From NCBI GenBank assembly GCA_037576195.1, contig CM075104.1:1742775-1806774 (forward strand): a DNA stretch of 64,000 bases, written 5' to 3'. The position numbers were made by a program, and so were the translations under genes. Source of the stretch: Phytoseiulus persimilis (taxonomy: Eukaryota > Arthropoda > Arachnida > Mesostigmata > Phytoseiidae). Positions 54,896-64,000 of the stretch are shown here, in pieces (position 1 is the stretch's first letter; each line of letters begins with the position of its first letter). The notes below the pieces were generated by a model that ran no database searches, was not told the origin of the DNA, and saw only the letters and a program-made list of their open reading frames with translations.

Positions 54896-56234
54896 AATTG
54901 TCTAGTCCGTCTACTTCTAGCTGCACTCGTGTCTGTCCGATCGGTGTACACGATCTTCCTCCTACTCCTCGAATTTTCGCTACCGCGCTCGGTCCTACTT
55001 CAAGCTTCAGTGCCTTGGCTGCTCCCATCGGAATGACACTAATATCTGCTTCAGTATCCACCTTCGCTTGCCACTGAATTCCGTTGACTTTTACCTCTTT
55101 TATACCTTTGCTTTCCCCTGGAACGATTTCCCTCACTTCGTCTTCTCTGCATTGACGTATGTCTGACTCTACCTCCTCGATTCTTGGTGACCCATGATCG
55201 GCCCGTTCTTCCACCGCTTCCATCTGCCTGACTCGTCGGCAGTCCGCGGCCACGTGTCCTCGTAGCTTGCAGCGGTTGCAAATGATCGGTTCTGGTCTAC
55301 CCGACGAGTTTCTGGTGGGTGTTGACTCCCGCCACGTCAGTTCTCTATTACCGCTGTCCGCCGCGTGGTACCGACCACTTCCTGTTGGTTGCTCGCGACG
55401 ACGAAATTCATCCAGTGGCTGTCTTCGCCAATCCCCCATAGGTCCTCCTCGAAATCTGCCGTACGAATTCGTTCGCGGTGGCGGCACTGTGAATCTACTC
55501 GTTTGTCGACTGTTCTGTCCGTTCGGGCATCTCGCCTGCTTATGGCCTTCCTTGTTGCAATTATAGCAAGTCACTCCCGCGTCGAATCGGTTTTCCCGAC
55601 GATCTGGCCCCGGAAAACCCTTCCTTTCTATTTTCCTTTCGATCTCAATGCTTTCAGCCATATCCCTGATTAAGTCAGAAGTTGTTTTATGCCTTCGGCC
55701 CCTCATTTCGTGAACCATGAATAGGTACTCCGGCAGCAGACCTTCCAGAATCTGACTCTTTGTCTCCTCAGGACTCAATTCCAACTTCAATGCAATCGTT
55801 TCTTTCCTCCGCACGTACATTTCGATACCTTCTCCCCTCTTTTGATTATTTCGCAAAAGCTCCTCCATTAAGTCCCGTTTCCTCTCCTTCGGAATGTAAG
55901 CCTCTTCGAATGCCTGAACCCACTCTTCGAAGTTTTCCGCCTTCGATCCAAAATCACGATGCCAATACTTTGCCGGGCCAACCAACTTGTTAAACAGCAC
56001 TGCTTCCGCAAAATCCCATGACCACTTAGCGGCCTTCCTTGCCAGCTTGAGATCCGTCAGCCACTCGGTCGATTCGGCCACCGAGCCCCCGGCGAACTCC
56101 TTGACTCCTCTTGATGTGTCGTGCACCTTCTCACGCCATCCTGCGTTAACCTTGTAGCCTTCGATGGCTCTCTCGATATTTTCCTTCCTGAGTTGCTCGA
56201 CTTCCTTGCGAAGCTCTTCCAAGAGTTTTTCCAT
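54837..56234 (-). CDS. Gypsy gag-protease
   Basis: A 465-codon frame from ATG 56234. It has an N-terminal coiled-coil-like stretch (LLEELRKEVEQLRKENIERA), a capsid domain (WSWDFAEAVLFNKL, WVQAFEEAYIPKERKRDLME), two knuckles CYNCNKEGHKQARC and CNRCKLRGHVAADC, and a retropepsin start VDTEADISVIPMG. The catalytic triad DTG/DTA reads DTE here (about 55045-55060), which should abolish the protease. The frame ends 59 nt into pol; since protease continues in the pol frame (EILLGKDLL), the switch may be a programmed +1 shift or a single-base indel. The 5' LTR remnant lies upstream at 56314. Confidence 0.85.
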   Translation of the reverse strand: MEKLLEELRKEVEQLRKENIERAIEGYKVNAGWREKVHDTSRGVKEFAGGSVAESTEWLTDLKLARKAAKWSWDFAEAVLFNKLVGPAKYWHRDFGSKAENFEEWVQAFEEAYIPKERKRDLMEELLRNNQKRGEGIEMYVRRKETIALKLELSPEETKSQILEGLLPEYLFMVHEMRGRRHKTTSDLIRDMAESIEIERKIERKGFPGPDRRENRFDAGVTCYNCNKEGHKQARCPNGQNSRQTSRFTVPPPRTNSYGRFRGGPMGDWRRQPLDEFRRREQPTGSGRYHAADSGNRELTWRESTPTRNSSGRPEPIICNRCKLRGHVAADCRRVRQMEAVEERADHGSPRIEEVESDIRQCREDEVREIVPGESKGIKEVKVNGIQWQAKVDTEADISVIPMGAAKALKLEVGPSAVAKIRGVGGRSCTPIGQTRVQLEVDGLDNFARRSSRGRRNSVGQRSFG

Positions 56235-56313
56235 CTTGACGTGACCTTGACCTTGACTCCTGATTTTTCACTTATCAGCAATCCACTCCACTCCAAGAGA
56301 ATCCCACCGCTGC

Positions 56314-56404
56314 TGTAATCGTCTTCTACGTGCTCCAAGGCCTGGACTCTCGAAGGGAAGGGATCTCACGGTGATTCGTCGTCACTCCGTTTATTCGATA
56401 CTCT
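56314..56404 (-). repeat. 5' LTR end (U5-side) of the intact Gypsy
   Basis: Near-identical (one or two differences) to 50294-50386. It is followed on the minus strand by GCAGCGGTGGGATTCTC, the likely primer-binding region, and gag begins 80 bp further. Sequence on the far side (56405 on) does not match the other copy, so the U3 portion is missing or different. Confidence 0.65.
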
Positions 56405-56464
56405 CCCAATCACATCCCATATAACCACACCCCATACCCGAATAAACTACTGTTCATCTATACG

Positions 56465-56572
56465 CCGTGCTGTCTTCTCCTTGCTACCGTATCAGTGTCC
56501 GCGAGGTGAATCTGCCTGTGCACGGAGCCTTCTAGCTAGTGTGCCACTGAAGACGAATTTCCTCTCTAACAG
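56465..56572 (+). repeat. 107-bp direct repeat, copy 1 (upstream of HACD)
   Basis: Contains ACCGTATCAGTGTCCGCGAG and TGCCTGTGCACGGAGCCTTC. It matches 59670-59775 in the same orientation at about 90%. It ends 110 bp before the HACD start codon. Confidence 0.7.
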
Positions 56573-56682
56573 GACCCTATTGCCGTTTCCCCTTCCCTTC
56601 AGTACCCATCGCGGCGCCGCATCCTGCTCTTCGGAGGAAAGTTTTCTGTGATTGTTGACGTGGACGCAGTCGGTCGCTGAAA

Positions 56683-59261
56683 ATGACAAAGAAAGAGCAA
56701 AGCTCTACCGGGAAGGCATACTTGACGTTTTACAATTCTATTCAAACTGTGAGGTTAGTTACTCGAACTTTCGTAGGGAGAAAATCAACAGAACTCGACT
56801 TCTTTGACGGAAAGATATTCTGCGAAGTCAGCTGAGTAGACGTCTTGGTCGCCACAGGTGTGTCACCTCTATCGCTCCCAGGTATTCTCAATCTCCAGCT
56901 CCAGTAGGTTATAATCAGGTGTCTAATTGGTGCGGGTCTACGACGCGATCATACCGATGGCAATCGAATCTGCGCGAGATTTTCAAGAAACCGTCTGAAT
57001 ATTCAGAGGGATGTCGCCATCATTCCGAGCGGAACCGTGCACAATCGAGTGTGGAGACCTGCTGGAGTGTGCTGTCGTAGGAGTGAAGTGTCAGCTTCTC
57101 TAGCGTCCCAGCTCGTTCGAATTTTCAATGATATCTACTTGACCGTCAAGCTTTTGAGCTGGTGTTCATCCTGTGATCATGAACCCGCTGGAAGCGAATC
57201 GGAAGCGTGAACGCATGGGGAAGGATCATAACTCCCATGGTCCGCGAAGATGCTATGTTCAAGGCAAGCAGGCTGACGGAGTGAGATTTCAATTTTTGTG
57301 CTCTGAAATATCCTCCGCTCGCCAACATGATTTCTGAGACTTCGAGAAGCGCCCCGAAGCTTTGCGGCTCTGAATTTCCCTCTATCACTGAATGTCGCTA
57401 CGACGAACCGACCGACTGCCATTCTCAACTACCGACGGATCGAATGACTTCCGAGGCATGGACCCAGAGTCAGACCAGAGATTACCAACGCGGGCCGTTC
57501 GGCCCACCGACGGGGCATGGCGATTTCCCCGGGGGCCACGGAGCCGGAAAAATATCCTGCTCCCTTCTTTTCGAAAAGTCCTCAATCTTGATGGTGAAAT
57601 ATTTGTATCAACTATCCGATTCATCGAAAATGATTGAAGGAGAGGATTGGCCCCTTCATACCATTCTTTCCACCCCAGAACATATTTCAGCAAGGGGGCC
57701 CCGAGACACGTGAAGATACGGTAGAGAGGCCATGGGGGAAAGAGGGTTCGGAACCACTGAGTGGAACGATGATGAAACAATTAATCGCTGCAGAATTTCG
57801 GACCTGCTCGGTTCATGCTCAAGAATACTCCCAAGACCTCCGGGCCTCGTCTTCAACAGGGATCAAGATTTGTTTGATTTCTGATACGGTTCATAACTCA
57901 TTGAGATTTTGAATAAATATGAAACATATCGGACTCTTTTCATCAACATCCCACTCATTATTGAGCTCTGACCTTGACAAGGTCATCGTCCGAACATTCG
58001 TTGGGCGCATCGCCCATTCCGTTTACGGACGGGACCGGAAGCCGCGAGTAAACCACTGCGTCCGTTATGACGGAGAGTCCACCTCATCCGGGTCGGTTGT
58101 AACGAGAAATTCTTCGAGCTGAGTAAGACTCACAATAAAATGCTCTCCGAAGAGTTGATGGGTTCTTCGGTCACCGAGGAGCTCCCTCATGACTCAGCAG
58201 GATCACGACAAGAAACGAATATGATTTTCACTTCAGCTGTCTTCTCGTTCCAGTTGGACGTTCATTCTCGCGAAAACCCTACTCTATTTCTACGAAAAGA
58301 AATGCTACAAGGGTGCGTTCGAGAATGTCGAATTCGAGCTTGGGCTGGCACAAACTGCAGGGTTCCTCGAGGTACTCCATTGCATCATCGGTCTCGTGAG
58401 GTACGTGGAAGCACTGGTTACGAGAGCATGCAATTGCTGTCGATTCCGAGCCTCGCGATGAACGATCGGAAACGGTGACGTAAGACAGGAATTCACTAAA
58501 TCAGGAGCTAACGGAGCTCTGGTCAGTAAATTTAGCGGAAGCCGAGCTCTAGGGTGACATTCCTGCTGGTAGATTCGTTTTTCGTCGCCTGACCTGAATC
58601 CGAAAGAATAATTTCCAGATCGAACCCGTTCTTGACCTTCGCTCAGATCCTCTCGCGTGTTGTCGTTCACTGGGGAGTCCTGATCCTCGTTCCAGAGTCA
58701 AGGGCCCAGATAGGTAAGGTTTCATCGATGAATCTTCCGTCCTATGAACGGCTCGCCCAAGTGGAGCACCCGAACTTATCACAACATGCGAGCACATTCT
58801 CTTCTAGGTTCACCCATGCTCTTGGTAGCTTGGTGTATTGCCGAAATCACGCGCTACTTGTTCTACGTTCTTGCTCTGTATGACGCATGTCCATCCATCC
58901 TCATCTGGTGCAGATACTCGTTCTTCTTGATCCTATATCCCACAGGAGTGTCGGTGAGTTTCAATGTAGATGCCGCCATTGCTAATTTTTATGATAGATT
59001 CACACTTTGAGTGCTGTGTCTTTGGCATCTTGTTTCGAATCAATGCCTTGATTCCAGGGAGAACTGCTCTCGATGTATTCAGCGCTGCCTCACATCAAGA
59101 GAAAGGGACTACTGACTTACAATATGCCGAACAAGTACAACGTTTCTTTCGACTACCACCTGTTCATGATATTCGGCATGCTGACCTACCTACCAGGTTT
59201 CCCGCAAATGTACGGTCATATGCTGAAACAGAGGTCCAAAGTGCTGAACTCGCCAAAATAA
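56683..59261 (+). CDS. HACD: Very-long-chain (3R)-3-hydroxyacyl-CoA dehydratase (HACD/PHS1), five exons
   Basis: Third enzyme of the very-long-chain fatty-acid elongation cycle: removes water from 3-hydroxyacyl-CoA to give trans-2-enoyl-CoA in the ER membrane. Exons: 56683-56753, 58254-58400, 58619-58713, 58808-58953, 59058-59261; all introns are GT-AG and every phase joins, giving 220 residues, the usual family size. Family landmarks: AYLTFYNSIQTV at the start, GFLEVLHCIIGLV (exon 2), FAQILSRVVVHWGV (exon 3), AWCIAEITRYLFY and LILYPTGVS|GE (exons 4/5), NKYNVSFDYHLFM and FPQMYGHMLKQR at the end. Tyr148 and Glu155 of YPTGVSGE correspond to the catalytic pair known in yeast Phs1 (Tyr149, Glu156). 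Several hydrophobic helices fit the multi-pass fold. No disabling change is seen; TAA at 59259. It appears functional despite dense transposons around it. Confidence 0.93.
56754..58253 (+). other. HACD intron 1, 1.5 kb
   Basis: Bounded by GTTAGT and TTCTCGTTCCAG. No gene or known element was recognised in it; short open frames on both strands look incidental. Confidence 0.6.
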
Positions 59262-59584
59262 AAAGCTCAGTAAGCCCGTGATTGGAGATGATTCGGCGTT
59301 TCCCACTCTATAACTCATGTCTTTCATTGCAATATTTCGTGAGGAGAAGTTGGATCTGATCCGCGTCCGAACCGAGATATTCGTTGGAGAGGCTTGATGC
59401 AATTCATGTGAAAAACAATCAATAGCATTCCATGGCTGAGGACACAAGATGAATCATGATTACTCTGAAGAACAGTTCACATTGGAAGTGTCGTTCGGGG
59501 ACATTCACCGCTGGTTCCTTCTTGCCTTGTGAAGGGGGACAAGTTAAGCTGCTCGTATCTGTACTTGTACTCCCCGCATGACCG

Positions 59585-59590
59585 AATAAA
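59585..59590 (+). terminator. Candidate HACD poly(A) signal
   Basis: The AATAAA hexamer about 325 bp after the HACD stop codon, the first clear one on this strand. Actual use is unproven. Confidence 0.4.
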
Positions 59591-59669
59591 AGAGTTGGAA
59601 AATCTCCGAATGCTTCTCCTCGCTCATTGGGATGTCAGTGAGGCATTCCATGGTCTCGAATCCATTCGC

Positions 59670-59775
59670 CGTGCGATCTTCTCATTGCTGCCGTATCAGA
59701 GTCCGCGAGGTGAAACTGCCTGTGCACGGAGCCTTCAGCTAGTGTACCCCTGAAGACGAATTTCCCCTTTAACAT
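59670..59775 (+). repeat. 107-bp direct repeat, copy 2 (downstream of HACD)
   Basis: Matches 56465-56572 in the same orientation. The two copies bracket the HACD gene, about 3.2 kb apart. Confidence 0.7.
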
Positions 59776-60409
59776 GAAGTGATCGAAATAACTCCCCTCG
59801 CATGATCGGATGCTGTCTGAGAACACTGCACTGCTCCATTCGAGGGATACTCCCTTGACTGAACTTTGGGTTAAGAGCACTTGACCGCGTTCCTGTTCAC
59901 GGGTCAGCGCGAAAAATTTCCAGAACGCTCAATATTCGAGAATTCGCGCGCTTCTGCGGTCTGCTCGCCCTCCCAATGGTCGGCAAACTGCTGTTCTTTA
60001 TCCGACCTCCTCGCCCAGAGCCGGCACTTTTCTTGGGACCACGGTCATTCTTTCGAAAAACATGGCGACGCAGGGGAGGGAGAAAGAGAGGAGGGCATCA
60101 AAGAGGTGAACATCCGAACAGTGCGCTATTCAAAATGTTGAAGGCTCTTGGGAGCCGCTCGAGACGGAATCACGCGATCGGTCAGACGAGTACTTGCTGC
60201 ACTGTTGAAGTCAACGAGACCGAGGCCCTGATCAATTTGGATTCACAGATTGCTTCATTCTTCTCGAGTACTGCTCAACTGTCGGCTCATGAGAACTCAT
60301 ACGAATCTTGATTCTTCACCATCATATACTACATACCGCTTGCGATCTTGCCTTCTGTGGAGTCACATCGAGGTCCAGGTTCCATCATTGGACGTTAACT
60401 AGTATCCCT
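59776..60409. other. No gene recognised
   Basis: A 111-codon plus frame (59976-60311) exists without any recognisable feature. Confidence 0.3.
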
Positions 60410-60560
60410 CCCCAGGGATGAGTATATATAAGAATAAAGGCACACGGTACAGTGAGGAACTGTATCTATCAGTGATAAACACGTTTGTTCATTAGCCGTT
60501 ATCTTACCATCAGCTGCAGATCTGTTGTTTCAGAGTTCTACCGACTATCCAGTGAATAAC
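60410..60560 (+). promoter_or_regulatory. TATA-containing LTR-like or promoter sequence
   Basis: GATGAGTATATATAAGAATA at 60417-60436 is a strong TATA box with a nearby AATAAAGG, a combination common in compact LTRs. No gag or pol follows and no partner copy was found, so it could be a solo LTR or an ordinary promoter. Confidence 0.35.
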
Positions 60561-60584
60561 TCCAGCAACTCGCCCAAGGCGGTT

Positions 60585-60765
60585 ACCAGTGAATTTAGCG
60601 GAAGCAGATTTGAGCAGAGGCCGCATTTGAGCGAGAGTCGAATCTCAGCGGGAGTTGAATTCGAGCAACAGCTTGATTTGAGCGGAGGTCCAATTTGAGC
60701 GACGAGCCGATTTTGGCGGACGCCGGATTTGAGCGGAAACAATCCTCGAGCGGGTAGCAATTTGG
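60585..60765. repeat. Degenerate minisatellite
   Basis: Repeated phrases of the kind ATTTGAGCG(G/A)AG and GAATTTAGCGGAAGC at irregular 20-30 bp spacing, heavily diverged. The phrase GAATTTAGCGGAAGC nearly recurs in HACD intron 2 (AAATTTAGCGGAAGCC at 58530). Confidence 0.5.
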
Positions 60766-60799
60766 TTCGAGTCCAAGCTGACGCGAGTGTGCCGAGGCA

Positions 60800-61599
60800 C
60801 TTGTGCATTTTTCATATGCATTCACACATGTTCCTGTCCTGTTCTAGCGCGGCTGTGATATCTTCATAGCTTGCGTCTGTATCCAGATCAAGGAGATAAG
60901 AGATTCGAGAAAAAACGCTCCCGAGGGCGATGAATACTCAGCATACATCAGCAACCTGCCATGAGAGGAATTGAAGCTCCATCTCATTTCCAATGAAAAG
61001 GCGATTATCAGAACGAAGTCGATTCACTCAAGATAAATGGGTGACTCTCATTGAGGATGATGAGCTCAAGCTAGATAGGCCTGCGGTGCTATCTCGGGTC
61101 CGTCGGCGGCAAGATATAATTGAGAGTAGTCCGGTACAGAGATAGTTCATAATTTTCAGATGGTCTGGAATTTCTGCAATCCCCCGCATTGACATGCAGC
61201 TATCTGATGTCATCATAGTGAAGTTACGAGTAATGTTCTACACGATGTCAGAAGGCCATAAAGTGAGAGATTCGGTCATATTCGGAAGAAGAAATTATCA
61301 GGAGGGAATCGCAAATGCACCGATCGTCCATCAGCCGAGCACAAATGGAATCCGATAAAGGAAAATTATAGAAGAAGCCCCCATAGAATCTCTGAGCTCA
61401 CGCCTGCCGTGTGTCCAAATGGGAGCGGGATGCGCGGCGCAGTTTTGGCGGTTAGCGGGACTCGTCGGTGGAATGTTCCTGTTGGAACGGAGTCCCATCC
61501 GTTTGAAAATGGAGCGAGCAGGGGAATACCTGAGTTCTTGCGATGCCATTCAATTTGGCAAGAAAGTTTGGTGTGATACTGGGGGTTCCTACAGAGTGG
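60800..61599. other. No gene recognised
   Basis: No family recognised; may include 5' sequence of the MULE that follows. Confidence 0.3.
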
Positions 61600-62985
61600 G
61601 AGACGCAGAGGGCGTCTCTGACTTTTTTTTCTACCGAGATAAAGAAACGGCCGACGGAAGGGAACAATACGTGAAGTGCAAAGAGCTGTTCACGTCAGTA
61701 CTGATCCCCGTCCAGCTTGGTCCACCATGTGGAATTTGATGGATTATTTGATATAGAACACGATCACGGATCGAAAGGAAAGTTCGCGAGCTCTCGGCCT
61801 GAATGAGATTCAAACCAGAGTAACCGGTTGCAGGAGGGACGTCAAGTGCCCAGTTAGGGGCAAGATCCGGAACGATAGACAGATAGCATACATCAACGGC
61901 CGACACAACCATTTCCCTGAAGCCAACGGATACGGACGTAGCGTTCGGACGGCCAGAGGTGACTGGTTGCGGGCACTCAAAGTAAACTCCTCATTGTCAC
62001 CCATGGACGCTATCCTCGCGGAACGAAGTCTCCTCTGTTCTCCGCTTCTAGACTCCCGATGGAGGCAGCCACTGAGATTGTACCTGTGGAGCACAACCGG
62101 ACCGCTCGCCGCCAATCAGCGGCTGTCAGGTCTCGTAATGTGACCAATTTGCAAGATCTTCACGAGGCACTGATTTCCAGCGAGATTCGGGGATACACGA
62201 CAACAATGGACGGAGAACGCATCACAAGTTTAAGATGTTCAAGGCAAGACAGCGTCGTCCTGACGACGAGACGCCAACTCGATCTTCTATGCCATTCATC
62301 GCTATATACGCTTCATGCGGACGCCACCTATATAGTAGTGCCCAGAAGCCTATGTTATCAGCTCTTCACCATACATGGCAACTGTTATGGTGACCATGTA
62401 AGCACAGTTTCGTTTCTCTGTCCACCGTTTCTGTCTTCTTCCAGCCTGAGAAGTTCTTGAAGCCCACTGCCAAAGAGCGCTGCCCAGTAACTTCGATTAC
62501 ATTTGAAGGTAGGAATGGTCGCATGCGCCCTGATGATGAACCGCTCGACAGAAGCCTACTCAGAGGTGTTCCAGCGTCTCAAGATTCTGCAGCCAGCACT
62601 TAGCATCCTCCGGTATATGGGAGATAGGGATGGAGCGATGAGGGCAGCGGTGCACGACGAGTTCGTTCGTGCCCGTGTATACGGATGCCTCTTTCACTAT
62701 GCTCAGTGCATGGTGAAGCACGCAAGCTCACGTGAAGTCGGTCTCTCACGGGAAATTCGGCGCCCAGGCCAGGAGCTCGAAAAGTTCCTAGCTTTCGCTT
62801 CCCTACCCCTCTTTCCGGCCGCTGACATCAAGGCGACCTTCGAGCTTTGTGCGCAAGAGGCTCTCGCGGTGAACGAAGCAGTAAGCAGAGTGATCATTCC
62901 GGGCTTGAGCACAAAATTGGTTGGAATGCTTGATTTTGGTTCATATTTGAAGAGTCCCGGGAAGGTTGTCGATATGGCGATGATT
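61600..62985 (+). pseudogene. MULE transposase with FLYWCH-type finger, truncated
   Basis: A Mutator-like DDE transposase on the plus strand. A FLYWCH-like region comes first: FFFYRDKETADGREQYVKCK (61619-61680) and, after frame changes, CPVRGKIRNDRQIAYINGRH plus NHFPEAN (61848-61925). The MULE domain starts with TLHADATYIVVPRS (about 62308-62350), LFTIHGNCYGDH, then a GT-AG interval (62398-62508) and VGMVACALMMNRSTEAYSEV, YMGDRDGAMRAAVHDEF (second acidic position) and VYGCLFHYAQCMVKH (the C/H core). It ends after KLVGMLDFGSYL where minus-strand retroelement sequence begins. The C-terminal part with the third acidic residue is missing. Confidence 0.7.
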
Positions 62986-63746
62986 CATAGCTCTCGATCC
63001 CACAGTCCCAGCCTTTCGTTGACTATTGGATTTTGGTTTTGGCGAGTTCTATGTGGATCAATTTGTTTTATCCTCTCGAGAAACATCACTTTGCTCATGG
63101 TTTCTCTGGCATCGAAGGAGCTCCATCCGAGTTCTCCCTCAATGAACTCCTTCGCTATAGTGGAGTGCGGTATGCCAAGAGCCCATCTTACCGCGTCTCT
63201 CTGCCTGACTTTTATGTGGTTTCTCAGTCTTTTTGGCATGGTAATCACTGCATTGCAGTATGTGAGCTGCGGGACTGCCGTAGCTTTCCGGAGTATTTTG
63301 GAGACTTCGAATCGGTCGAAGCTCCAAAGTGCTTTCGCGTTTAGTTTCTGGATTGCTTGGTCGGCTTTTTCTGACAGTTTAGGCCATTGTCTAGCCAAGT
63401 GGTCTAGTTCATCTAGCAAAGCTACATCTCTATAAAGACCCCTCGGCTGGTACATTTTTTCAAGTTCATCCCAGATTTCCTTTCCGGTCTTCTTGTCCCG
63501 TATGGATGAGAACAGATTGCTCATGATACCTGACACGATGGCTCCTTTCGCCCTCTTTTCGTGACGCTCGTTTGTCCTTGTGCCGTCAACGAAGTCCCAC
63601 AGATTGCAATTGAACAAATGCGCCTCCATGGCGAAATTCCAGTCGAGGTAGTTGCATGCTCCCTTTGATTTCTCGAACGAACTTGACACGGCAACGTTCT
63701 GTACGTCTCCTGCGCCAGACGACGCCACGATCTCGACCTGTGACAT
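62985..63746 (-). CDS. Copia gag fused in frame to LINE C-terminus
   Basis: One open frame of 253 codons from ATG 63746 joins two element types. Residues 1-117 are a copia gag N-terminus (CNYLDWNFAMEAHLFNCNLW, SNLFSSIRDKKTGKEIWDEL, a UBN2-type capsid). From about 63400 on it continues as a jockey-like LINE tail (KALWSFDRFEVSKILRKATA, LGWSSFDARETMSKVMFLER), ending at TGA 62985. The junction keeps frame without a stop. Most likely a LINE fragment adjoined a copia copy and the frame is accidental; a captured chimera is possible. LTR-like and primer-binding sequences lie just upstream. Confidence 0.7.
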   Translation of the reverse strand: MSQVEIVASSGAGDVQNVAVSSSFEKSKGACNYLDWNFAMEAHLFNCNLWDFVDGTRTNERHEKRAKGAIVSGIMSNLFSSIRDKKTGKEIWDELEKMYQPRGLYRDVALLDELDHLARQWPKLSEKADQAIQKLNAKALWSFDRFEVSKILRKATAVPQLTYCNAVITMPKRLRNHIKVRQRDAVRWALGIPHSTIAKEFIEGELGWSSFDARETMSKVMFLERIKQIDPHRTRQNQNPIVNERLGLWDREL

Positions 63747-63831
63747 GTCCCCCGCTCTCCTCACGTGAGCTTCTTCGGAAGCGTCCTCGAAAACTACTTC
63801 TTGGTAATCACCTTCTTACCCTTTTGGGTGT

Positions 63832-64000
63832 CCTGGGCCCATAACTTGATGAGTTACCCTATCCCAGATGGTAACTGGCTAGACAGGGTGAGAGACGAAG
63901 CACACGTGGACTAGTGGTGGGACGAAGTGAAGTATATTTATTTCCACACCTATATATATACTGTCTGGATAACGAAGACTGATCATGAGCAGTTTTTGCT
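63832..64000 (-). repeat. Copia 5' LTR end and primer-binding site
   Basis: On the minus strand, GGTAACTCATCA ends a putative LTR at 63847, followed after a short gap by TTATGGGCCCAGG (63832-63844), a plausible initiator-Met half-tRNA-type primer site, 85 bp before the gag ATG. The LTR runs off the window edge; positions 63847-63914 match 35644-35712. Confidence 0.6.

Noticed and set aside
56905-56940. Alternative HACD first exon with GYNQVSN
   Set aside because: It has a similar YN motif and phase, but the spacing to the next exon is two residues too long, an in-frame TAG precedes it and its donor is poor. The exon at 56683-56753 fits in start codon, spacing and splice signals.

Overview
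The window looks like a repeat-rich, intron-bearing animal nuclear genome. The evidence is one spliced host gene, metazoan-type retroelements (Mag-like Gypsy with a K02A2.6/DUF7083-type gag, R1-like and CR1-like LINEs, an RLE-type LINE, Ty1/copia) and DNA transposons (Tigger/pogo, hAT, MULE, Helentron). The elements would fit an invertebrate, perhaps an arthropod such as a tick or mite, but the species cannot be settled from sequence alone. There is no bacterial gene organisation.

Layout. 1-280: edge of an unrecognised minus-strand coding stretch. 0.48-1.55 kb: first 45-bp satellite array (A) with a conserved flank on one side and a cluster of TTCGAA palindromes on the other. 2.7-4.3 kb: CR1/L2-like LINE 3' part (-). 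4.3-9.9 kb: a Tigger transposase (-) split by a 4.3-kb insertion that has hAT-like ends and carries a Gypsy pol. 10.6-12.6 kb: Helentron helicase/endonuclease fragments arranged tail to tail. 12.9-17.0 kb: decayed Mag-like Gypsy. 17.2-17.8 kb: foldback element. 17.95-24.6 kb: satellite arrays B to E. 25.8-31.1 kb: R1-like LINE (+), then a second LINE tail, a Gypsy scrap, array F, a Helentron helicase fragment (33.8-34.4 kb), a long dispersed repeat and array G. 35.6-38.7 kb: Gypsy (-) inside a hAT transposase (38.7-39.3 kb). 40.5-44.65 kb: two-ORF LINE with a restriction-like endonuclease (-). 46.6-47.3 kb: array H. 47.4-48.9 kb: copia 3' half followed by membrane-protein-like ORFs. 49.1-56.4 kb: Gypsy with an intact 1165-aa pol (-) plus accessory ORFs. 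56.7-59.3 kb: complete five-exon HACD/PHS1 fatty-acid elongation gene. 61.6-63.0 kb: MULE transposase (+). 63.0-64.0 kb: a copia gag fused in frame to a LINE tail (-).

How the parts relate. The only convincing host gene is HACD (3-hydroxyacyl-CoA dehydratase of very-long-chain fatty-acid elongation). Its splice phases all fit and its catalytic Tyr/Glu pair is kept. Nearly everything else is transposon, mostly decayed and nested. The most suggestive unexplained pattern is a recurrent module: a 45-bp tandem array, a boundary motif AGCCGATTATATATAGTA and TTCGAA palindromes. It occurs repeatedly and twice lies beside Helentron remnants, which suggests, but does not prove, that the satellite is mobilised as Helentron-dependent non-autonomous elements.
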